From an uncultured Clostridia bacterium (GTDB lineage: Bacteria; Bacillota; Clostridia; Oscillospirales; Oscillospiraceae), in NCBI GenBank assembly GCA_945486035.1, contig CALYTB010000011.1:1-33105 (forward strand): 33,105 nt of DNA, read 5' to 3'. The position numbers and the translations under genes are program-made. Within the stretch, counting starts at the first letter, position 1. Each line of letters begins with the position of its first letter. Below the pieces are notes generated by a model, which was not told where the DNA came from, did no database searches, and saw only the letters and a program-made list of their open reading frames with translations. Positions 13,415-21,532 of the stretch are shown here, one piece after another.

Positions 13415-14359
13415 TTACCGTTCCGCCCGCATGGGATTGTTCAGGAAATCCTCGTAGGACAGGCGGATTCCTTCCTCCAGCTCGGTTTTGTAGGTCCAGC
13501 CCAGGGACGTAGCCTTGGACACATCCAGCAGCTTCCGGGGGGTTCCATTGGGCTTGGAGGTATCCCACTTAATCTCCCCGGTGTAGCCCACCACCTTGGC
13601 CACCAGCTCGGTCAGCTCTTTGATGGTCAGCTCCTTGCCGGTGCCGGCGTTGACGGTTTCGTCGCCGGAGTAGTTGTTCATCAGGAACACGCAGAGGTTG
13701 GCCAGATCATCCACATACAGAAATTCCCGCAGAGGGCTTCCGTCGCCCCAACAGGTGACCTCGGTCTTGCCCTCCACCTTGGCCTCGTGGAACCGGCGGA
13801 TCAGGGCAGGCAGCACATGGGAGTGGGTGGGATGGTAGTTGTCGTTGGGGCCATAGAGGTTGGTGGGCATGACACTGATGTAGTCCGTGCCGTACTGCTT
13901 GTTCAGAAACTCGCAGTATTTAAGGCCCGAGATCTTCGCCAGGGCGTAGGCCTCGTTGGTCTTTTCCAGCTCGGAGGTCAGCAGGCAGCTTTCCTTCATG
14001 GGCTGGGGAGCCATGCGGGGGTAGATGCAGGAGGAGCCCAGGAATTCCAGCTTCTTGCAGCCGTTTTTCCAGGCGGAGTGAATCACATTCATCTCCAGGA
14101 TCATGTTGTCGTACATGAAATCCGCCAGGGCGCTCTGGTTGGCAACGATGCCGCCCACCTTGGCGGCGGCCAGGAACACATACTCCGGCTTCTCCGCCTC
14201 AAAGAATGCCTCTACCTGATCCTGCCGGGTCAGGTCCAGCTCCTTGTGGGTGCGGGTGATGATGTTGGTGTAGCCCTGCCGGTTCAGTTCCCGGACGATG
14301 GCGCTGCCCACCATACCCCGGTGGCCCGCCACATAGATTTTGGCATTTTTCTCCATCAT
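13415..14359 (-). CDS. fcl: GDP-L-fucose synthase
   Basis: KIYVAGHRGMVGSAIVREL, FLAAAKVGGIVANQSALADF, GSSCIYPRMAPQPMKE, MPTNLYGPNDNYHP. Confidence 0.95.
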   Translation of the reverse strand: MMEKNAKIYVAGHRGMVGSAIVRELNRQGYTNIITRTHKELDLTRQDQVEAFFEAEKPEYVFLAAAKVGGIVANQSALADFMYDNMILEMNVIHSAWKNGCKKLEFLGSSCIYPRMAPQPMKESCLLTSELEKTNEAYALAKISGLKYCEFLNKQYGTDYISVMPTNLYGPNDNYHPTHSHVLPALIRRFHEAKVEGKTEVTCWGDGSPLREFLYVDDLANLCVFLMNNYSGDETVNAGTGKELTIKELTELVAKVVGYTGEIKWDTSKPNGTPRKLLDVSKATSLGWTYKTELEEGIRLSYEDFLNNPMRAER

Positions 14360-14361
14360 GA

Positions 14362-15408
14362 TTATTTTGCCTCCTTCAGCGCCTTTTCCCGCTTGGCCAG
14401 CGCCCGGTCGTGGTTGGCCATGATCTGCACCAGCTGTTCGTAGCTGGTCTTCTGGGGGTTCCAGCCCAGGACGGTTTTGGCCTTGGTGGGGTCACCCCAG
14501 AGGTTGTCCACATCGGTGGGCCGGAACCACTGAGGGTTCACGCACACCAGCAGCTTGCCGGTATCGGCATCGTAGCCCTTCTCATTAAGGCCAGTGCCCT
14601 CCCAACGAATACGCATCCCGTTGGCGGCGAAGGCCTTCTCGGTGAAGTCTCTTACGGTGTGCTGTACGCCGGTGGCGATGACGAAGTCGTCGGGCTTCTC
14701 CTGCTGCATAATCAGCCACATGCACTCCACATAGTCCTTGGCATAGCCCCAGTCCCGGAGGGAATCCATATTGCCCAGCTCCAGATGGTCCTGCAGTCCC
14801 TCGGCGATCCGGCCGGCGGCCAGGGTGATCTTCCGGGTGACGAAGTTCTCGCCCCGGCGCTCGGACTCGTGGTTGAAGAGGATGCCGTTGACGGCGAACA
14901 TACCGTAGGCCTCCCGGTACTCCTTGGTGATCCAGAAGCCGTACTGCTTGGCAACGGCATAGGGGCTGTAGGGGTGGAAGGGGGTGGTCTCCCGCTGGGG
15001 AACCTCCTCCACCTTGCCGTAAAGCTCGGAGGTAGAGGCCTGGTAGACCTTTGTCTTCTTGGTCAGGCCCAGTATCCGGCAGGCCTCCAGAATCCGCAGA
15101 ACACCCAGGGCATCCACATCCCCGGAGTACTCCGGCACATCGAAGGACACCTGCACATGGCTCTGGGCGGCCAGGTTGTAGATTTCGTCCGGCTGAACCA
15201 GGGAGATAATGCGGATGAGCGAAGAGGAATCGGTGAGATCCCCGTCGTGGAGCCGGATCTTCCCCATCAGGTGGTCAATCCGCGCGGTGTTGGAAATGGA
15301 AGCGCGGCGGGTGATGCCGTGAACCTCGTAGCCCTTCTCCAGCAGAAACTCGGCAAGGTAGCTGCCGTCCTGTCCGGTGATGCCGGTAATGAGCGCGACT
15401 TTAGACAT
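14362..15408 (-). CDS. gmd: GDP-mannose 4,6-dehydratase
   Basis: [85 protein letters not shown]. Confidence 0.96.
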   Translation of the reverse strand: MSKVALITGITGQDGSYLAEFLLEKGYEVHGITRRASISNTARIDHLMGKIRLHDGDLTDSSSLIRIISLVQPDEIYNLAAQSHVQVSFDVPEYSGDVDALGVLRILEACRILGLTKKTKVYQASTSELYGKVEEVPQRETTPFHPYSPYAVAKQYGFWITKEYREAYGMFAVNGILFNHESERRGENFVTRKITLAAGRIAEGLQDHLELGNMDSLRDWGYAKDYVECMWLIMQQEKPDDFVIATGVQHTVRDFTEKAFAANGMRIRWEGTGLNEKGYDADTGKLLVCVNPQWFRPTDVDNLWGDPTKAKTVLGWNPQKTSYEQLVQIMANHDRALAKREKALKEAK

Positions 15409-15501
15409 ATTGTAATTCCTCCAAAACAAAAAATGAAAACCCATCCGCCGCGGCAGAGGGGCAATAACGCCATCGTCTGACCGATTTCGGCTTTCGATGG
15501 T

Positions 15502-15530
15502 ATTTTATCCAACAGACCCGGAAAAAGCAA
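15502..15530 (-). promoter_or_regulatory. Candidate sigma-70/A promoter for gmd-fcl-manC
   Basis: Minus strand TTGCTT-17 bp-TAAAAT, about 95 bp upstream of the gmd start. Confidence 0.55.
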
Positions 15531-15539
15531 GGGACGATG

Positions 15540-15558
15540 TTGTGCCAAACTTGCACAA
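15540..15558. promoter_or_regulatory. Inverted repeat TTGTGC-N7-GCACAA upstream of the gmd promoter, candidate operator
   Basis: TTGTGCcaaacttGCACAA, about 10 bp upstream of the putative -35. Confidence 0.4.
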
Positions 15559-15615
15559 TATTGTCCTGCACCGCGTGGTCTGTCACGATCCTCACCGGAT
15601 CCGGCGAGCGCCATT

Positions 15616-15722
15616 GTAGGAGCGGATAGTATCCGCCCGAAAAGGAATGGTTTTGCGCACTTCCGATAAAACGGAGGGCTATCGAATCGGGAAGGTTACG
15701 GGCGGATACTATCCGCCCCTAC
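15616..15722. repeat. 107-bp repeat with palindromic ends, copy B
   Basis: GTAGGAGCGGATAGTATCCGCCCGAAAA...TTCCGATAAAACGGAGGGCTATCG...GGGCGGATACTATCCGCCCCTAC; related to 9736-9845. Confidence 0.88.
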
Positions 15723-15742
15723 GGCGGCAATGCCGTAAAGAA

Positions 15743-16609
15743 TTACCACAGCTTCCGGTATTCCCTGGGGCTGACGCCCTCGACTTTTTTGAACACGCGG
15801 CTGAAATAGGCGCCTTCTCCGATACCCACCAGCAGCCCGATCTCCTCCACGGACTTGTCGCTGAACCGCAGGAGGCGCTTGGCCTCGGTGATCTTCCGGG
15901 AAAGCAGGTAGTGATTCACCGTGGTCCCGTAGTTGTCCTTGAAGATTCTGCACAGGTAGGACTTGTCCACGTAGAAGGTCCTGGCCAGGTCCGCCAGGGA
16001 AAGCTTTTCCATGCAGTGCTCGTCCAGGAACGCCTTGATCTGCCGGATATCCACCCGGGAGGCCGGATGCTCCGCGGCGCTGTCCGGGTTCCAGGAGTAG
16101 GACATGATCCGCTCCAGCAGCACCGACAGCTGAGAATGGATGCGCATATCCCGGATATAATCCTCCGAGGAGGCCGTATCATACAGCGCCTTCAGAATCT
16201 GCGAGAAGGGCGCGGCGTCCTCCGGATGGAATACCGGCTGCCCGCCCCGGGACAGATACTTCTCATAAATCGCCGGGATGGCCTCCCCGCTGAAATGGCA
16301 CCACCGCAGGCTCCACAGCTGCTTATACGTAGCGTGGGCATAGGGCTTGCGGCAGTCCAGGAACACCACATCCCCCGTTTCCAGCGGATACCGCTTCCCC
16401 GCAAACTGAAGCTCCCCCGCCCCGGATTCCACCACGAAGCAAAGAAACGACCGCAACCCCTCCCGCCTGCTCGTATGCCCCCGCAGCGCTTTCAGAGACC
16501 CCACCTCCTGCAAATGAAACAGCGATTCCCGCGCAAACGCCGAGGGGGTGTAGAGGATACGGGAAGATTGGACGGAGGGGGAGGTGGTAAAGAGGTTATT
16601 AGATTTCAA
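15743..16609 (-). CDS. AraC family transcriptional regulator (cupin N-terminus, C-terminal HTH)
   Basis: C-terminal EKLSLADLARTFYVDKSYLCRIFKDNYGTTVNHYLLSRKITEAKRLLRFSDKSVEEIGLLVGIGEGAYFSRVFKKVEGVSPREYRKLW. Confidence 0.94.
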   Translation of the reverse strand: MKSNNLFTTSPSVQSSRILYTPSAFARESLFHLQEVGSLKALRGHTSRREGLRSFLCFVVESGAGELQFAGKRYPLETGDVVFLDCRKPYAHATYKQLWSLRWCHFSGEAIPAIYEKYLSRGGQPVFHPEDAAPFSQILKALYDTASSEDYIRDMRIHSQLSVLLERIMSYSWNPDSAAEHPASRVDIRQIKAFLDEHCMEKLSLADLARTFYVDKSYLCRIFKDNYGTTVNHYLLSRKITEAKRLLRFSDKSVEEIGLLVGIGEGAYFSRVFKKVEGVSPREYRKLW

Positions 16610-16682
16610 TATTGCTTCAGCTTCCTTTTTTATACGACAATCTGCTCCATATGAAGCATGACTCCAGATTATGTATCACAAA

Positions 16683-18017
16683 TCAGCCTATTTCAACGAC
16701 ATCCTTTCCTGAATAAAAATCGCCAATGACATCTGCTATTGCCGTACTTATCTTGCGATCAATATAGCGAAGATTTCTTCCACTATCTATAGCTCTTAAG
16801 AAAGCGACAAGCTCATATCGGATTCCTTCACCATCCAGTTGGTAAAAGTATCTTTTGTTCTCAGCGGGATTTTCATATCGTATTTCAAAGTAGTCCGTTT
16901 TCCACCATGGGGCCGGGACATAGATATAGCCTTTAGTCCCCGAAACAATTAATTCACCTTCTGATTTGACCCCTTTCCCAACCTTTATTGAGCCTACTCC
17001 ATTCTCAAAAACAAAATCTATTTTTGAGAATGCATCAAACCTCAAATCCTTATCCAGCAGATGTGTGGCAATTTGTTTGGACTTATATTCAGTCCCCATC
17101 AACTGGAAAATAGGTAGCATCGCGGTTGGACCCCAATCACATATACTATTCCAAGCGGGGTAATACCCTGCACCAAAATCTTTAAGGCTTGTACATGTCG
17201 CATCCACGGAGATAATGGTACCGATTCTACCCCCCTTTGCAACAAGAACCAGCCGCGAAAATGCAGTAGAATATGCTGTCTTCACGGCTTCCATGAGTAT
17301 ACATCCCTGCTTCTCGGCTAGAGCGAAAAGCTCGTCACATTGACTACTACATAATGTAATCGGTGATTCGCACAGAACATGCTTTCCTGCTTGGAGTGCT
17401 CTCCTAATGTGTTCAAAATGCTTATCTGGATAGGACCGAATGTACACTGCATCAACAGAATCCAAGAAAGCAGAATAATCATCAGTCGTAATTGCTAGTG
17501 TCCTTAGTCCCTGTGGTATGTATTCCTTTTTCTCAGAGAAGGCAGCACAGACATGCATACCGTTAACAAAATCACATTCTGCTGCAACCTTATTTAGAAA
17601 TTCAGCTTCGCCAACAAGCCCAAGGCGCTGTGCACGTTTCTGTTCCCGTATTTCAGAACTGGATACGCCTTCAGTCCTATCAAGATATACAACCTGGCAA
17701 TATTCCTTCAGATAATCAAACTTTCCAACCCAGTCAGATCCGACGGTAAAGATATCAATGTCATATCGTCTGATATCATCAATCTTCTGCCCCTCATATT
17801 CTTCAATGATGATTTCATCTGCAATACCAGTAGCTCTGACTGCTTCAAGTCGCTCCATTAGTGATTGCTGGACATTGATCTTTCCACGCGTTTTGTCAAA
17901 ATCATCAGCAGTTACGCCAACGATCAAATAATCGCCTAACGCCTTTGCACGCTTTAACAGTCTAATATGCCCATAATGAAGCAAATCATAAGTTCCGTAT
18001 GTGATAACCTTTACCAT
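16683..18017 (-). CDS. Fusion: glycerol-3-phosphate cytidylyltransferase-like (TagD-type) domain + Gfo/Idh/MocA-like oxidoreductase domain
   Basis: MVKVITYGTYDLLHYGHIRLLKRAKALGDYLIVGVT (HxGH), RTEGVSSSEIR; then KHVLCESPITL and C-terminal Gfo/Idh-like sequence in one uninterrupted 444-aa ORF. Confidence 0.85.
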   Translation of the reverse strand: MVKVITYGTYDLLHYGHIRLLKRAKALGDYLIVGVTADDFDKTRGKINVQQSLMERLEAVRATGIADEIIIEEYEGQKIDDIRRYDIDIFTVGSDWVGKFDYLKEYCQVVYLDRTEGVSSSEIREQKRAQRLGLVGEAEFLNKVAAECDFVNGMHVCAAFSEKKEYIPQGLRTLAITTDDYSAFLDSVDAVYIRSYPDKHFEHIRRALQAGKHVLCESPITLCSSQCDELFALAEKQGCILMEAVKTAYSTAFSRLVLVAKGGRIGTIISVDATCTSLKDFGAGYYPAWNSICDWGPTAMLPIFQLMGTEYKSKQIATHLLDKDLRFDAFSKIDFVFENGVGSIKVGKGVKSEGELIVSGTKGYIYVPAPWWKTDYFEIRYENPAENKRYFYQLDGEGIRYELVAFLRAIDSGRNLRYIDRKISTAIADVIGDFYSGKDVVEIG

Positions 18018-18039
18018 TTATGTCCCTGCTTTCCGAGTG

Positions 18040-19521
18040 CTATCTTTGTATGTTTCCTCCATCTACATCAAATCCATAATACCAGCGCTCACCATTTTCT
18101 TTTATCAGTTTTCCCCCACATTTCTCAATCACAGCTTTTGAGGGGAAATTTGGTTTTGTGACCGTTGTGAGTATCTCGGAAACTCCACCGGCCCGCGCAA
18201 TACTTATCAATGCTGAGAAAAGAACTTTTCCATAGCCCTTGCCTCTCTCATCTTTGCTTATTGCATAACCTATATTTCCGCCAATACTACGAGATGCTTC
18301 TGTGAGTCCCCATCTAATTTTCCCAAATCCGACAGGCTTGCCATCAACATATAGCCAATAGATTGATTGAGGAACATAGCCTTCTGGGAGTCTTCTGCCA
18401 TTCGCCCAGTCAATTTGCTTTTCTTCCCACTGCAGGAATTCTTCGTAAGGCATCCCATTGACATCATTTCGGAAGTCATTCTCACAGTATTCTATCGTTT
18501 GAAGGAAATCATATACAACCTTCCCATCTCTTGAAGAAATCGGAACAAGTCTTATTCTCTCATTGATGATATAATCGCTTGACGGGATAGTGTGAATATC
18601 GCAAGATTTCATTTGTCCAGTTTCATATCCGTATTTCGACACAAGGTAATCCGCATAGCATTCCTCTGTTGAAAAATCAATTCCTTCATGCATAGCAGCT
18701 CCCTTGTCAAACACTCTCCACGTGCCATAGGTTTGAGTGAGAACCCTGTCATAATTTCGAGGTACGGCGACGGATAGATACTCAAAAGGCATCTCAATGC
18801 AATCAAGAATATCCTCCTTCTTCCAGTAATTTCTTCGTGTTCCAAAAATCCATGAAACAAGGCCTGCTTCATTTGAATCCGTGATTTTTACTCTACGAAA
18901 TAAGTCATTTCTCATATTGAAGAGTCGCTGCTCTCCAATTACGGTCAAAAAGACTTTTCCGATTAAATGTTTCACTTTATCGGAACCACTCTTGATCGAT
19001 GTTAGATAAGCATTCCTGTAGATCTTTCGAATTGTGCCTTGTTTTCTCTGCTGTGATTTCAGAACCTTTTCTGAACCCACGCCATCAATCGGAAAGATAT
19101 CAATAAAAATCCCTTGATTATATGTCAGATTCTCCTCTGTATATCTCAGATCAATCGCAGCTGTACTACTATTTCTGATCTGAATATATTCGATATTCCT
19201 TCCGGGATCTGATAAAGATGTTTGCAGGAAAAATGGGGGTTTAAGTTCCTTAGGAGCTATCTCGATAAGCTTATCATAATCTGGTCGAAGCATACCAATA
19301 TCGATATCATCATCCCATGGAATGAAACCTTTATGCCTAGCTACGCCAAGTAGGCTTCCACCAACAAATTGATAAGAGAGTCCGTGCTTTTTACAAATAT
19401 CAATCAGGATCTCGACCATTTGCAATTCGGCATACCAGACTTTTTTCATGTCTGGCCCGATGTATGTATCACACCTAATCTCAGGTTGCAAAAACCTGTC
19501 TGCTCTAAATTCTTTTTCCAT
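18040..19521 (-). CDS. Fusion: LicD family phosphotransferase + GNAT acetyltransferase domain
   Basis: LicD signature GGSLLGVARHKGFIPWDDDIDIGMLRPDYD; C-terminal GNAT IGYAISKDERGKGYGKVLFSALISIARAGGVSEILTTVTKPNFPSKAVIEKCGGKL. Confidence 0.85.
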   Translation of the reverse strand: MEKEFRADRFLQPEIRCDTYIGPDMKKVWYAELQMVEILIDICKKHGLSYQFVGGSLLGVARHKGFIPWDDDIDIGMLRPDYDKLIEIAPKELKPPFFLQTSLSDPGRNIEYIQIRNSSTAAIDLRYTEENLTYNQGIFIDIFPIDGVGSEKVLKSQQRKQGTIRKIYRNAYLTSIKSGSDKVKHLIGKVFLTVIGEQRLFNMRNDLFRRVKITDSNEAGLVSWIFGTRRNYWKKEDILDCIEMPFEYLSVAVPRNYDRVLTQTYGTWRVFDKGAAMHEGIDFSTEECYADYLVSKYGYETGQMKSCDIHTIPSSDYIINERIRLVPISSRDGKVVYDFLQTIEYCENDFRNDVNGMPYEEFLQWEEKQIDWANGRRLPEGYVPQSIYWLYVDGKPVGFGKIRWGLTEASRSIGGNIGYAISKDERGKGYGKVLFSALISIARAGGVSEILTTVTKPNFPSKAVIEKCGGKLIKENGERWYYGFDVDGGNIQR

Positions 19522-19552
19522 CGTGACCATCTCAGTAATAATTCAAAACAAA

Positions 19553-20611
19553 TTATTTATCAAGCTCAACCAATGCTGCCGTAAACTGTTCCATGTACTT
19601 CTTTTCACCAATTGACACCCTTAGACAATCACCAAATTCGCCAACCTTTGGATATGTCTTGATGAGGATTTTTTTCTCTGCCTTCATTCGATCTACTATG
19701 ACCTGGGCTTTAGTCCTCGGCTTAATGAAAATAAAGTTACCAGCCTCGCCCTTGTGAGGATAGCCATGTTCATCAAGCCAATCCACCAGATACTGACGAC
19801 CAACAGTGAAGTTGGTGATCAACTGATCCAACATTCCAGGCGCTTCAAGAACTGCCTCAGCAAAACGCATAGCAAACGCATTGGTGTTGTGGGGAGTGCA
19901 CATCTTCTGTACCATCTTCACACCTTCTGGCCAGCCTGTCACATAACCTAGGCGGCATCCAGCCATGGAAAAGAGCTTTGAGAAAGTACGTGTAATAAAG
20001 ACGTGCTCCTGTTCTAGAGCGTATTTTATAAATGTCTTTGGATAAAAATAATGATACGCTTCATCCACGAGAACAGTAATCTGCCTCTCCCGTGCCACCG
20101 TCATAATCTTCTCAAATTCTTCATCTGAATACACATTGCCCATCGGGTTATTAGGGTTGAGGAGGATAAGAAGCTGCGTGTCTTCTGTCATCTCAGAGAT
20201 GATGTTATCCACGTCCATGCTTAAATCTTCGTTGTAGGATACCTTCACAAAATTCCTACCATACATTTCTGAGTAAACCTGGAACATAAAATAGGACGGC
20301 ACAACGCCAACTATACGACCGTCAGGTGAAGTGAACGCTTGGATAATATAACGGATACCCTCGGCAGAGCCATTGACCAGACATATATGACTTATATCGG
20401 TTCCCAAATGCTTCGCCAGAACTTCCGTGAAATGGAGGGTTTCCGGATACTGCGCTACAAACTGAGGTGATACGCCGGCAAGAACATTTTTAATAAAGTC
20501 TTCCGGCAGCCCTCCTGGATTCTCATTTAAATCCAAACGCAGATAATCCTTTCTCTCGTTCTGATCAAAGATTCGATAAAGATTTTCAATTTTCGGGTCT
20601 AAGTAATACAT
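19553..20611 (-). CDS. PLP-dependent aminotransferase class I/II, HisC/CobD-like
   Basis: LRLDLNENPGGLPEDF, NGSAEGIRYIIQAF, LILLNPNNPMGNVYSDEEFEKI, VDEAYHYFYPKTF, TRTFSKLFSMAGCRLGYVTG (PLP lysine). Confidence 0.9.
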   Translation of the reverse strand: MYYLDPKIENLYRIFDQNERKDYLRLDLNENPGGLPEDFIKNVLAGVSPQFVAQYPETLHFTEVLAKHLGTDISHICLVNGSAEGIRYIIQAFTSPDGRIVGVVPSYFMFQVYSEMYGRNFVKVSYNEDLSMDVDNIISEMTEDTQLLILLNPNNPMGNVYSDEEFEKIMTVARERQITVLVDEAYHYFYPKTFIKYALEQEHVFITRTFSKLFSMAGCRLGYVTGWPEGVKMVQKMCTPHNTNAFAMRFAEAVLEAPGMLDQLITNFTVGRQYLVDWLDEHGYPHKGEAGNFIFIKPRTKAQVIVDRMKAEKKILIKTYPKVGEFGDCLRVSIGEKKYMEQFTAALVELDK

Positions 20612-20629
20612 TTTTCTTTCCTCCTGTGA

Positions 20630-21532
20630 TTATCTGAAGTATTCCTCTAATTCTTGTTTACCAAACCAGAATGTATAAGGATGATCTGCATCATAGAAAA
20701 CCGTATTGTCGTGATGAGTTCCTCGCTTTTCCAGGGGGGGAAGCTGCATGTAATCCCCATATTGTAGCCGTAAGCACTCATCATTTCCTACCGCAATGCT
20801 CATTTCAGTAAACTCAAACGGAACTTCTACAATTCTATCCACGTTCTCTCTCTTAAAAAAGTGGATGCCCTGCTTAGCATAATGCGTAAGCATAATGGTG
20901 TCGACATATTTTGTTGACTTGCAATTATATTTTTTGCACAGCTTCTCCCATTTGTTCCAAAGGTCTTCCGTTTTGACACCTTTATAGAGTATAGTAAGTA
21001 GTCTCCTAATCCCTCTTTTATTAAAATGGAAGAACCTATCGTGAATCAAGTAAGAATACAGGGAAGACCTTGCATATTGAATCTTCCTGGCCAGAGGGCT
21101 ATCGGGAGTATTGTCGAAAGGATAAATCTCAATGAAAATTCCCTGATTACCTTTCTTGTTACGCTCATCTCTCAGTATCCCTGTAGTAGACCCATCTCTT
21201 ACTCGAAGGAGCGCAGTAAAAACATCTCCCACAGCCCCATACTGAACTTCGTACTTTTTATCAAGTTCGTCTCTTGAAAATGCCAAAAAACTATCGAAAT
21301 CCGCTCTCAACATCCCGATATCCAGGTCATCATCCCATGGAATGAATCCTTTATGCCGCATGGCGCCTATGGCTGTTCCGCCTATCAAGAAATACTGCAA
21401 ACCATGTTTTTTGCAGATTCGCTTTATCTCTTCCATGATTTTTAGTTCAGTGTACCATAGCTTTTTTCGAGCTGCATCGACGTGGAAGCCGTCCCGATCT
21501 TCCTCCATAAGGTATTTGCTCTCTTCCATCAT
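20630..21532 (-). CDS. LicD family phosphotransferase (second copy)
   Basis: GGTAIGAMRHKGFIPWDDDLDIGMLRADFD; NQGIFIEIYPFDNTPD. Start taken at the MM (21532), overlapping the end of the upstream flippase gene. Confidence 0.88.
   Translation of the reverse strand: MMEESKYLMEEDRDGFHVDAARKKLWYTELKIMEEIKRICKKHGLQYFLIGGTAIGAMRHKGFIPWDDDLDIGMLRADFDSFLAFSRDELDKKYEVQYGAVGDVFTALLRVRDGSTTGILRDERNKKGNQGIFIEIYPFDNTPDSPLARKIQYARSSLYSYLIHDRFFHFNKRGIRRLLTILYKGVKTEDLWNKWEKLCKKYNCKSTKYVDTIMLTHYAKQGIHFFKRENVDRIVEVPFEFTEMSIAVGNDECLRLQYGDYMQLPPLEKRGTHHDNTVFYDADHPYTFWFGKQELEEYFR

Noticed and set aside
13406-15480. 345-aa and 356-aa plus-strand ORFs
   Set aside because: Antisense shadows of fcl and gmd.
15647-16654. 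335-aa plus-strand ORF
   Set aside because: Antisense to the AraC regulator and begins inside the 107-bp repeat.
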